Shown here: positions 36,100 to 44,784 of the stretch, piece by piece | Position numbering within the stretch: the stretch's first letter is position 1 | Layout of the letters: every line of letters begins with the position of its first letter | DNA from: Crossiella cryophila | GTDB lineage: Bacteria > Actinomycetota > Actinomycetes > Mycobacteriales > Pseudonocardiaceae | Length of the DNA stretch: 64,000 nt | Direction of reading: 5' to 3' | NCBI RefSeq assembly: GCF_014204915.1 | Contig: NZ_JACHMH010000001.1 | Span: 7,713,501-7,777,500, forward strand | Notes under the pieces: model-generated | The model's database searches: none | What the model saw: the letters and a program-made list of their open reading frames with translations, nothing else | Told to the model about the DNA's origin: nothing | Translations under genes and position numbers: made by a program

Positions 36100-39000
36100 C
36101 AGTTCACATCCTTCTGCGCGTCTTCGGGGGTTGCCATCAGGCGGGTCAGCACCCGCGCCACCTCGCCGACCTGCGGCGCCCGCAGGACGCCGAGGTGGTT
36201 GCCGCCGACCCGGTGCACGTCCAGCCCACCGGTGGCCAGTTCGGCCCAGCGCTGGGTGTAATCGACGAAGTTCACGCCGACCGCGACCTCGTGCTCACCC
36301 GCGGCCAGTTCGTCCCCGGCGATCAGGTGCAGTGGCCCGGGGTAGGGCTCGTGCCGGTAGTCCAGGCGGGTTTGCAGCAGCTCGCGCCACACCCGCACCC
36401 TGGACGGCCAGAACTCGTCGCCCGGCACCGGGGGGTCGATCCGGCCGTCGTCGACGATCAGCTCCAGCACCGCCACGGCCTGTTCCTGGAGTGCGGGCAC
36501 CTGTTCGGCGGAGGCGGTGGCCAGTTCGGCCAACAGGTGTTCGGCTCGGCGGAAGCGGGCCATGAACTCGTGCATGTTGGCGCGTTCGTAGCTGTCCAGC
36601 GCGGGGTCGAGCAGCATGAAGGTGACCTGCTCGCCCTCGGCACGCAGCCTGCGGGCCATCTCGGTGGTGATCTGGCTGCCACCGCACCAACCGAGCAGTC
36701 GGTAGGGACCGCTGGGTTGCAGGCGACGGAGCTGGGCGAGGTTCAGCTCGGCGATGTGGTGCACGCTCTCCGGCGCCGGGCAGCGGCGACTCAGGCCGGG
36801 CCACTCGAAGGCGGCGACCGGCTGGTCGGGGTCGAGGTGTTCGGCGAGCTGGGCGAACCAGTGCGCGCTGCCGGGGTGCACGCAGAACAGGGGCGCTCTG
36901 CTACCGCCTCGGCGCAGCCACACCACCGCGTCCAGGCTGTCCACTTCGGACTGTTCGGCGCTGTTGTCGCCGAGCACCCGGGCGAGTTCGGCGATGGTGC
37001 GGTGCTCGTAGAAGTCCCGGAAGGACAGTCGGATGCCGTGTTCCTCGCGGAGTTTCACGATGATCCGCATGACGCTGAGCGAGTGGCCGCCGAGTTCGGT
37101 GAAGCTGTCGTGCACGCCGACCCGGCCACGCTTGAGCGCCTCGGCCCAGGCGCGGGCCAGGATGTTCTCCACCGCGGTGCGCGGCGCCTGGAACCGAGCA
37201 CTGACCTTGGCCAGTTCGGGTTTCGGGAGGCGGGCGGTGTCGACCTTGCCGTTGCTGGTCAGCGGCAGCTCGTCGAGTTCGAGGAAGGCCTGGGGCACCA
37301 GGTAGTCGGGCAGGATCTCGGCCAGCTTCGCCGGCAGGGCGGCGATGTCCAGGGTGCTGTCCTCGGCTGGGACCAGGTAGGCGATGAGTTCCTTGTCGCC
37401 GGAGGGCGCGGTGTGCACGCGCACGATGACGTCCTGCAGCGGGACCTGGCGGTGCAGGGCGGCCTCGATCTCGCCGAGTTCGATCCGGTAGCCGCGGATC
37501 TTGACCTGGTGGTCGACCCGGCCGGCGAACTCCAGCACGCCGTCGGCGCGGTAGCGGGCCAGGTCGCCGGTGCGGTACAGCCGCGCACCCGGTTGTGCGG
37601 CAAAGGGATCCGGGATGAACCGGGCGGCGGTCAGCTCGGGTCGTTCGACGTAGCCACGGGCGAGCTGGGCGCCGCCGATGTACAGCTCCCCCGCCACGCC
37701 GACCGGCACCAGCTCCAGGTTGGCGTCCAGCACCCGCATCACCGTGTTGGCGATGGGCTTGCCGATGGGCAGCACGCCGGGTTCCAGGCCGTTGGCCGGG
37801 GCTTCCAGCCAGGAGCAGCCGACGGTGGTCTCGGTGGGGCCGTACTCGTTGTCCACCACGGTGTCCGGGGCGTGCCGCGCCCAGCTGGACACCATGTCCC
37901 GCACCAGTTCCTCACCACCGGCGATGATCCGGCCGGTGGCCCGGCGGGCTGCCTCGGGGGTGAGTGACTGGTTGAGCACGGCCAGGTGCGAGGGGGTCAG
38001 CTTGAGCAGACCGAACTCGCCCGCCTCCAGTGCGGCGACCAGGGCGTCGATGCCCGGGGTGCCGTCGTCGGCGGTGATGGTGACCGGCTGGCCGGTGAGC
38101 AGCGCGGGGAAGATCGAGGTGACCGGCAGGTCGAAGGCGACCGAGGAGTACAGCGGGGATCCCTTGCCGCGCAACGGGGTGTACGCGCCCAGGCACCACA
38201 GCACGTAGTTGACCAGGTTGCGGTGCTCGATCATGACGCCCTTGGGCGTGCCGGTGGAGCCGGAGGTGTAGATGATGTAGGCCAGCGAGTCCGGTGTGGA
38301 CGTCCGTCCGAGGTCCACTGTGGACACATGATCCAAGTCGGTCTCGTCGAGCAGGACGAGTCGCCTGCCGGGCAGCAGGTGTGCGGTGGCGGTTTCGGCG
38401 AGCACGACCTCGGCGTGGGTCTCGGCGAGCAGGTCGGTGAGGCGCTGGGCCGGGTGGGTGGGGTCGAGCGGCAGGTAGGCCGCACCCGCCTTGAGCACGC
38501 CGAGCAGGGCGGCGACCAGGTCCGGTCCGCGGCGGAGCAGGATGCCGACCCTGGACTCCTGGCCGACGCCGAGGGAGCGCAGGTGGTGCGCGATCCGGTT
38601 GGCGCGGGCGTTGAGCGCGGAATAGTCCACAGTGGACCCGTCGGCGCAGCGCAGGGCGGTCGCGTCCGGGGTCCGGCCGACCTGCTGCTCGAACAGTTCG
38701 TGCAGGCACAGTTCCGGATACTCGGCCTCCTCGCCATGGGCGAAGGAGAGCAGCCGGGCGGTTTCCACCTCGTCCAGGCCGTTGTCCCTGGCGTTGCCGC
38801 CGGGGTCGGCGGCCATGAGTTCCAGGATCCGCCGGTACAGCCGGGCCAGGCGTTCGCCGTTGGCGCGGCTGATCCGCTCCGGCCGGGCGGCCAGGAACAG
38901 CGCGCCGGGGAAGGTCCAGACGTCCAGGGCGAACTCGTTGGGGCTGACGTCGACCACGCCGGCGGACTCGATCCGGCGCGCGTCCAGCACGTGGAAGTCC

Positions 39001-42000
39001 AGGTAGGTGAACGCGGTCTCGACCAGGGAGGCACCGCCGCCCCATTCGCGCTGCATCTCCGGCAGCGGGAACCGGCGGTGCGGCCAGACCGCGACCTCCT
39101 CGGCGAAGACCTGGCGCACCAGGTCGAGCCAGGTGGAGCCGGCCAGCTCGACGCCGACCGGGACGGTGTTGAGGTGCATGCCGCGCACGGTCTCGCCGCC
39201 GCTGGTCTCCAGCCGTCCGTTGCACACCAGGCCGGTGTGGAACCGGGTGGAGCCGCTGAGCACGCTGAGTGCCTTGAGATGCGCGGTGAACAGCACGCTC
39301 TTGAGCGAGACGCCCGCGACCACGGCCAAGGCGCGCAGACCGGGTTCGAGGTCGGCGATCGGGACGCCGATCTTGTACGCGGTCTCGTCGCCGCCGGGTT
39401 CGGCCGACCAGCCCTCGGGCAGTTCGACCCGGTCGAACCGGCCGAGGCGGTCCCGCCAGAACTCGCGGTCGTCATTCTCCTTGAGGGAGCGTTGTTCCAG
39501 GGCGATGTAGTCGGCGAACCGGACACTGTGGACGATCGGCACGGCGGGTTCGCGGCCCGCACGCAGGGCGCGGTAGTCGGCCATCAGTTCGGTGATCAGC
39601 GAGTGGTGGCTCCAGCCGTCCAGGATGGCGTGGCACTCGATGAAGGAGAACGTCCAGCGGTCCGTCGCGGTCTGGTGGGCGTGGAAACGCAGCATCGGCG
39701 CGGTGCCGACGTCGAAGGGCGTGGCGCGGGTGTCAGTGATGAAGCGCTGGATCTCGGCGTCCGGATCGGTGCTGTCCCGCAGGTCGTGGTAGCCGACCTC
39801 GATCGCGCCAGCCGGGTGCACGAGCTGGAGTGGTTCGCTGAACCCGTTGAGGTCGAAGGAGGTGCGCAGGATCTCGTGCCGCTGTCCCAGCAGGGCCGCG
39901 GCCTGACGCAGTGCGGTCAGGTCGAGCGGGCCGTCGTCGTTGATCGGCAGCAGGGTGATGTTGTGGTACGGGCTTTCCTCGCTGTCGGCGATCATCTGGT
40001 AGACCATCGCGGCCTGCACCATGGACATCGGGTAGGCGTCCACCAGTCCGGCGGGCAGCGCGGCCCGGTCCGCGGGATCGAGCAGCGCGAAGGCCTCGAC
40101 CCTGCGCTCCTCGGCGTTGTCCACTGTGGACTGGTCGCGGGTCTCGCTGAAGCGGGCGAGTTCCTCGACACTCTGGTGCAGCAGCAGGTTCTGCACGGAC
40201 AGGTCGATGCCGCGCGGGCGCAGTGCGCCGACCACCCGGATGGCGCGGATGGAATCGCCGCCCAGGGTGAAGAAGTTGTCCCGCACGCCGACCGTGGGCA
40301 CCCCCAGCACCTCGGCCCAGGTCTCGGCGATGATCTGTTCGACCGGGTTGCGCGGGGCGAGCTGATCGGCGGTGTGCTGGGCGCGGTGGGCGTCCGGATC
40401 GGGCAGCGCGGCGTGGTCGATCTTGCCGTTCACGGTGAGCGGGAAGGCGTCCACGGGCACGAACAGGGCGGGCACCATGTAGGCGGGCAGGGTCCGGCCG
40501 AGGTGTTCGCGCAGGTCGGCAAGCTCGGCCGGGGCGCCGGTGAAGTAGGCGACCAGGCGGGACTGGTGGGCCAGCACGACGGCCTTGTCCACGGCGGGGT
40601 GGGTGGTGAGGGCGGCTTCGATCTCGCCGGGTTCGATGCGGTGGCCGCGGATCTTGACCTGGTTGTCGGCGCGGCCGAGGAACTCCAGGTCGCCGTCGGC
40701 CCGGTAGCGAGCCAGGTCGCCGGTGCGGTACATGCGGGTGCCGGGGCTGGTGGCGTAGGGGTCGGGGCCGAAGCGGTCGGCGGTGAGAGCGGGTCGGCCG
40801 AGGTAGCCGCGGGCCAGGCCGGGGCCGGAGACATAGACCTGGCCGGGCACGCCGATCGGGACCGGGTTCAGTTCCGGGTCCAGCACGTACAGCCGGAGGT
40901 CGCGCAGGGCGCCGCCGACCGGGCTGCGCTGGTCGCCGTCCAGGTCTTGCCTACTGACCGGACGGTAGGTGACGTGCACGGTGGTCTCGGTGATCCCGTA
41001 CATGTTGACCAGTTCGGGCCGCTGGTCGCCGAAGCGGTCGAACCAGGGCGCGAGTTCGGTGACGTCCAGGGCCTCGCCGCCGAAGACCACGGTGCGCAGG
41101 GACAGCGCGTCGGCGGACAGGTCGGCCTGGGTGACCGCCTCGATCAGGCCGCGGAAGGCCGATGGGGTCTGGTTGAGCACCGTGACCCGCTCGCTGACCA
41201 GCAGGTCGAGGAAGTCCTGCGGGGACCGGGAGATCTCATACGGCACGACCACCGCGGTGCCGCCGTGCAGCAGGGAGCCCCAGAGTTCCCAGACGGAGAA
41301 GTCGAAGGCGTAGGAGTGGAACAGGGTCCAGACGTCGGTGGGGCCGAAGCCGAAGTCGGGTTCGCAGGCGCGCAGCAGGCGCAGCACGTTGGCGTGGGTG
41401 ACCTGGACACCCTTGGGTTTGCCGGTGGAGCCGGAGGTGTAGATGACGTAGGCCAGGTTGTCCGGCGCGACCAGGGGTTCGGGGTCGGTGTCCGGGCGGC
41501 CGGGGTGGTCGACGGGGAGGCTGTCGACGCCGGGCAGCGGGGTGCCGGTGATCGCGAGGGCGACCTCGGCGTCCTCCAGCAGGTAAGCCAACCGATCGGT
41601 AGGGGCGGCCGGGTCCAGGGGCAGGTAGCCGGCACCGGACTTGAGCACGCCGAGCAGGGCAACGACCAGGTCAGGGCCGCGGTCCAGGCAGACGCCGACC
41701 AGGTGGTCGGGACCGGCGCCGCGGGCGCGCAGCTCGTGCGCGAGGCGGTTGGCGCGGGTGTTCAGTTCGGTGTAGGTGAGGCTCTCGCCCTGGTGGCGGA
41801 CCGCGATCGCCTCGGGGGCGCGGCGGACCTGGGCCTGGAACACCTCGGGCAGGGACGCGGTGGCCGGGAAGTGGCGGCCGGAGCCGCTCCACTTGCCGAG
41901 CAGCTGGTCACGTTCGGGCTGGGTGAGCAGTTCCAGCGTTGCCACCCGACCGGTCGGTAGGGCGACGATGCTGGTCAGCAGCCGGGTGAAGTGGCCGATC

Positions 42001-43325
42001 AGGCGCTGGATGGTGGCGGTGTCGAACAGCGCGGTGGCGTATTCGAGCTGGCCGGTCAGGGAGCCGTCGGGGTGGGTGGCCATGGCCAGGCCGAGGTCGA
42101 ACTTGGCCGCGTTCCACTCCACCGGCTCCTGCTCGGCACGCAGGCAGCCCAGCTCGGTGGGCTGCTGGCTGGTGAGCTGGAAGACGACCTGGAACAGCGG
42201 GTTGCGGGACGGATCGCGTTCGGGCGCCAGTTCCTCGACGATGCGCTCGAACGGGGTGTGCTGGTGGGCGTATGCCTCCAGCGCGGTCTCGCGGACCCTG
42301 GCGAGCAGGTCCAGGAAGCTCGGGTCGCCCGCGAGGTCGGTGCGCAGCACGACGGTGTTCACGAACAGGCCGAGCAGGTTCTGCGTCTCCTCGCGGTCGC
42401 GGCCGCCGACCGGGCTGCCCACCACCACGTCGTGCTGACCGGCGTAGCGGCCGAGCAGCAGCTGGAAGGCGGCCAGCAGCACCATGAACGGGGTCGCGCC
42501 CTGCGCTCGGCCGAGGGCGAACAGTGGTTCGGCCAGAGTCGCGGGCAGGGTGAAGGTCTCGCTGGCGCCGCGCGGGTCCCGGATCGGGCCTCTCGACCGG
42601 TCGGTAGGCAGCGCGAGCGGGGTGAGACCGTTCAGGGTCCTGCGCCAGTGCGCGAGCTGTTCGGTGAGCTTCGGGCCGGCGAGCTGCTCGCGCTGCCAGG
42701 CGGCGTAATCGGCGTACTGCACCGGGACCGGCGGCAGCGGCGAGGGCATGGCCGCGGCGAAGGTGGCGTAGAGGCTGTCCAGCTCGGCCAGCAGCACCGA
42801 CTCGGACCAGCCGTCGGCGGCGATGTGGTGGGTGGTGATCAGCAGGATCTGGTCCTCGGCGGTGAGCCGGATGAACAGGGCCCGGATCGGGTGTTCGGTG
42901 GCCAGGTCCAGCGGGCGCTGCCCGTCGGCGTCGATCAGCCTGGCGATCCGGGCGGCCGAGTTGGCGCCGCGCAGGTCGGCCTCGCGCCAGGCGATCGGCG
43001 TGGGTGGGTCGATCAGCTGGACCGGTTCGCCGTCCACTGTGGAGTACCGGGTGCGCAGGATCTCGTGCCTGGCCACGATCTCGTCCAGGGCGGCGCGCAG
43101 CGCGGGCACGTTGAGGTGTCCGCGCAGGCGCAGGCGCAGTGGCATCAGGTACTCGGTGCCGCCGGGCTGGATCTGGTCCAGCACCCACAGCCGCCGCTGG
43201 GCGAACGACAGCGGCAGCGCGCCATCCCTGGCGACCGGGGTGATCCCGGCTTCCGGTGCGGCGGGGCTGAGGCCGCGCAGTCTGCGCTGCAGCAGTTCCG
43301 CGCGGGAGATTGAGCTGGTGCTCAT
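36099..43325 (-). CDS. NRPS, two modules plus cysteine-type thioesterase (C-A-T-C-A-T-TE)
   Basis: A 2408-residue synthetase. C1 (about 35-470, HHIAADG at 166-172); A1 (about 490-985) with specificity residues read as DFWNVGMVHK, one conservative change from the Thr code; carrier Ser 1025 (LGGDS). C2 (about 1095-1530, HAILDG) is of a different lineage from C1; A2 (about 1545-2040) reads DLTKIGEVGK, closest to Asn. A second carrier (LGGHS) precedes the thioesterase (about 2160-2400). Its nucleophile motif is GWCGG: Cys2214 replaces Ser, with D2240 and H2377 completing a triad; the codon is TGC at 36684-36686. AGGAAGG precedes the ATG. As the only TE in the cluster it should release the peptide. 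Confidence 0.95.
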   Translation of the reverse strand: MSTSSISRAELLQRRLRGLSPAAPEAGITPVARDGALPLSFAQRRLWVLDQIQPGGTEYLMPLRLRLRGHLNVPALRAALDEIVARHEILRTRYSTVDGEPVQLIDPPTPIAWREADLRGANSAARIARLIDADGQRPLDLATEHPIRALFIRLTAEDQILLITTHHIAADGWSESVLLAELDSLYATFAAAMPSPLPPVPVQYADYAAWQREQLAGPKLTEQLAHWRRTLNGLTPLALPTDRSRGPIRDPRGASETFTLPATLAEPLFALGRAQGATPFMVLLAAFQLLLGRYAGQHDVVVGSPVGGRDREETQNLLGLFVNTVVLRTDLAGDPSFLDLLARVRETALEAYAHQHTPFERIVEELAPERDPSRNPLFQVVFQLTSQQPTELGCLRAEQEPVEWNAAKFDLGLAMATHPDGSLTGQLEYATALFDTATIQRLIGHFTRLLTSIVALPTGRVATLELLTQPERDQLLGKWSGSGRHFPATASLPEVFQAQVRRAPEAIAVRHQGESLTYTELNTRANRLAHELRARGAGPDHLVGVCLDRGPDLVVALLGVLKSGAGYLPLDPAAPTDRLAYLLEDAEVALAITGTPLPGVDSLPVDHPGRPDTDPEPLVAPDNLAYVIYTSGSTGKPKGVQVTHANVLRLLRACEPDFGFGPTDVWTLFHSYAFDFSVWELWGSLLHGGTAVVVPYEISRSPQDFLDLLVSERVTVLNQTPSAFRGLIEAVTQADLSADALSLRTVVFGGEALDVTELAPWFDRFGDQRPELVNMYGITETTVHVTYRPVSRQDLDGDQRSPVGGALRDLRLYVLDPELNPVPIGVPGQVYVSGPGLARGYLGRPALTADRFGPDPYATSPGTRMYRTGDLARYRADGDLEFLGRADNQVKIRGHRIEPGEIEAALTTHPAVDKAVVLAHQSRLVAYFTGAPAELADLREHLGRTLPAYMVPALFVPVDAFPLTVNGKIDHAALPDPDAHRAQHTADQLAPRNPVEQIIAETWAEVLGVPTVGVRDNFFTLGGDSIRAIRVVGALRPRGIDLSVQNLLLHQSVEELARFSETRDQSTVDNAEERRVEAFALLDPADRAALPAGLVDAYPMSMVQAAMVYQMIADSEESPYHNITLLPINDDGPLDLTALRQAAALLGQRHEILRTSFDLNGFSEPLQLVHPAGAIEVGYHDLRDSTDPDAEIQRFITDTRATPFDVGTAPMLRFHAHQTATDRWTFSFIECHAILDGWSHHSLITELMADYRALRAGREPAVPIVHSVRFADYIALEQRSLKENDDREFWRDRLGRFDRVELPEGWSAEPGGDETAYKIGVPIADLEPGLRALAVVAGVSLKSVLFTAHLKALSVLSGSTRFHTGLVCNGRLETSGGETVRGMHLNTVPVGVELAGSTWLDLVRQVFAEEVAVWPHRRFPLPEMQREWGGGASLVETAFTYLDFHVLDARRIESAGVVDVSPNEFALDVWTFPGALFLAARPERISRANGERLARLYRRILELMAADPGGNARDNGLDEVETARLLSFAHGEEAEYPELCLHELFEQQVGRTPDATALRCADGSTVDYSALNARANRIAHHLRSLGVGQESRVGILLRRGPDLVAALLGVLKAGAAYLPLDPTHPAQRLTDLLAETHAEVVLAETATAHLLPGRRLVLLDETDLDHVSTVDLGRTSTPDSLAYIIYTSGSTGTPKGVMIEHRNLVNYVLWCLGAYTPLRGKGSPLYSSVAFDLPVTSIFPALLTGQPVTITADDGTPGIDALVAALEAGEFGLLKLTPSHLAVLNQSLTPEAARRATGRIIAGGEELVRDMVSSWARHAPDTVVDNEYGPTETTVGCSWLEAPANGLEPGVLPIGKPIANTVMRVLDANLELVPVGVAGELYIGGAQLARGYVERPELTAARFIPDPFAAQPGARLYRTGDLARYRADGVLEFAGRVDHQVKIRGYRIELGEIEAALHRQVPLQDVIVRVHTAPSGDKELIAYLVPAEDSTLDIAALPAKLAEILPDYLVPQAFLELDELPLTSNGKVDTARLPKPELAKVSARFQAPRTAVENILARAWAEALKRGRVGVHDSFTELGGHSLSVMRIIVKLREEHGIRLSFRDFYEHRTIAELARVLGDNSAEQSEVDSLDAVVWLRRGGSRAPLFCVHPGSAHWFAQLAEHLDPDQPVAAFEWPGLSRRCPAPESVHHIAELNLAQLRRLQPSGPYRLLGWCGGSQITTEMARRLRAEGEQVTFMLLDPALDSYERANMHEFMARFRRAEHLLAELATASAEQVPALQEQAVAVLELIVDDGRIDPPVPGDEFWPSRVRVWRELLQTRLDYRHEPYPGPLHLIAGDELAAGEHEVAVGVNFVDYTQRWAELATGGLDVHRVGGNHLGVLRAPQVGEVARVLTRLMATPEDAQKDVN
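40951..40968. repeat. 18-bp palindrome, site in NRPS
   Basis: CTACTGACCGGACGGTAG within the two-module NRPS gene; related sites at 41943-41960 and 42590-42607. Confidence 0.55.
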
Positions 43326-43490
43326 CGTTCGCCTTCCTGTCTCCGGGTCGGCCGATCAGTGGACAGCCTGCCGAGCGGAGGGGGTGGTGGAGCAGAGTCA
43401 GCGTGGTACCTCTGTCGGCAACCGGGACTGCCTGCGTGGTTGCCGGTCCTTCTCTGTGTCCTGCTCTGGACGCCGAGAACCATCGGGCGT
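43326..43490. promoter_or_regulatory. Divergent promoter region, NRPS versus exporter
   Basis: 165 nt separate the leftward NRPS from the rightward exporter. It must hold both start signals unless the NRPS is read from upstream genes. No convincing -35/-10 pair or operator palindrome was found. Confidence 0.4.
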
Positions 43491-44729
43491 ATGAGCGAAG
43501 AGGTGCCGCCGCTGCGGCGTAACCGGGACTTCCTGCTGTTGTGGTCGGGTTCGGCGGTGTCCAGCCTCGGCGCGAACGCCTCCAGCGTGGCCTATCCGCT
43601 GCTGGTGCTGGCGCTGACCGGTTCGCCGGTGGACGCCGGGGTGAGCGGGTTCATCGCGCTGCTGCCGCAACTGGTGTTCCAGGTGCCTGCCGGGGCGCTG
43701 GTCGATCGGTGGAACCGCAAGCGGGTGATGATCTGGTGCGACATCCTGCGCGCACTGGCCATCGGCACCCTGGCGGTGGCGCTGGTGAGTGATTCGCTGA
43801 CGTTGCCGCACATCCTGGCGGTCGGGTTCACCGAGGGGGTGCTGACCGTGACGTTCAAGATCGCGGCGGCGGCCGCGGTGCCGAATGTGGTGCATCCGAG
43901 TCATCTGACCTTCGCGTTGTCCCGCAACGAGGCCAGGGAGCGGGGCGCGGCGATGCTGGGTCAGCCGCTGGGCGGGGCGTTGTTCGGGCTGGGCCGGGCG
44001 GTGCCGTTCCTGTTCGACGCGGTGACCTACCTGGTGTCGCTGGCCTCGTTGTTGTTGATCCGCACCGATTTCCAGGCCGAGCGCAAGCCGCGCAAGCTGG
44101 AGCTGGGCGCCGGGATCGCCTGGTTGTGGCGGCAGCCGTTCCTGCGGATGACCACGTTCCTGGTGGCAGGCAGCAACTTCCTGTTCCGCGCGCTGTTCCT
44201 GGTGGTGATCGTGATCGCCGCGGACTACGGCGCCTCGCCGACGCTGGTGGGCGTGATGTTCGGACTGGCCGCGGTTGGCGGGGTGCTGGGTTCGCTGGCC
44301 GCGCCCGCGCTGGAGCGCAGGCTGTCGATGAAGGTGGTGGTGGTCGCGGCGAACTGGGCCTGGGGCCTGCTGGTGCCGATGGTGTTGCTGGTGCCCAATC
44401 CCTATGTGCTGGGCGCGGTGTACGCGTTGATGTGCTTTGTCGGTCCGGTGTGGAATGTGGCGATCTCGGCCTATCAGATCGCGGTGACGCCGGATCACAT
44501 CCAGGGCCGGGTGCTGGGGGCGGCGGGGATGATCGCGTTCGGCGCGGTGCCGTTGGGGTCGTTGCTGGGTGGGTTCGCGCTGGAGTGGATCGGGGCGCGG
44601 GCGACGGTGTGGGCGTTGGCGGTGTGGATGATCGGGCTGGCGATCGTGGCCACGGTGAGTCCGGCGGTGCGTAACGCGCCGAGTCTGGATTCGGCACGGC
44701 CGGCGCGGGAGTCGGTCGCGGTCCGCTGA
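43491..44729 (+). CDS. MFS transporter (EntS-like exporter)
   Basis: A 412-residue major facilitator of the MFS_3/EntS branch with twelve predicted membrane segments. FLLLWSGSAVSSLGANASSVAYPLLVLALTG is segment 1, and DRWNRKRVM is the conserved loop between segments 2 and 3. It is the only rightward gene inside the leftward NRPS array, so it interrupts the operon. Export of the peptide, hence self-protection, is the likely role. No clear Shine-Dalgarno site. Confidence 0.9.
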   Translation: MSEEVPPLRRNRDFLLLWSGSAVSSLGANASSVAYPLLVLALTGSPVDAGVSGFIALLPQLVFQVPAGALVDRWNRKRVMIWCDILRALAIGTLAVALVSDSLTLPHILAVGFTEGVLTVTFKIAAAAAVPNVVHPSHLTFALSRNEARERGAAMLGQPLGGALFGLGRAVPFLFDAVTYLVSLASLLLIRTDFQAERKPRKLELGAGIAWLWRQPFLRMTTFLVAGSNFLFRALFLVVIVIAADYGASPTLVGVMFGLAAVGGVLGSLAAPALERRLSMKVVVVAANWAWGLLVPMVLLVPNPYVLGAVYALMCFVGPVWNVAISAYQIAVTPDHIQGRVLGAAGMIAFGAVPLGSLLGGFALEWIGARATVWALAVWMIGLAIVATVSPAVRNAPSLDSARPARESVAVR

Positions 44730-44739
44730 GCGCGAAGTC

Positions 44740-44775
44740 AAAACCCCCGCCCCGAGCTTCCGGGGCGGGGGTTTT
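44740..44775. terminator. Bidirectional rho-independent terminator
   Basis: A perfect 15-bp stem (44740-44754 with 44761-44775), AAAACCCCCGCCCCG against its complement, closes an AGCTTC loop. It lies between the convergent exporter and LanB-like gene and gives a T-run on each strand. Confidence 0.95.
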
Positions 44776-44784
44776 GTGTTGTGT

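Noticed and set aside
37986-41960. Long plus-strand open frame of 1324 codons opposite the two-module NRPS
   Set aside because: It is the reverse-strand shadow of the NRPS gene; the composition is Gly/Val/Gln/Asp-rich and no domain is recognisable.
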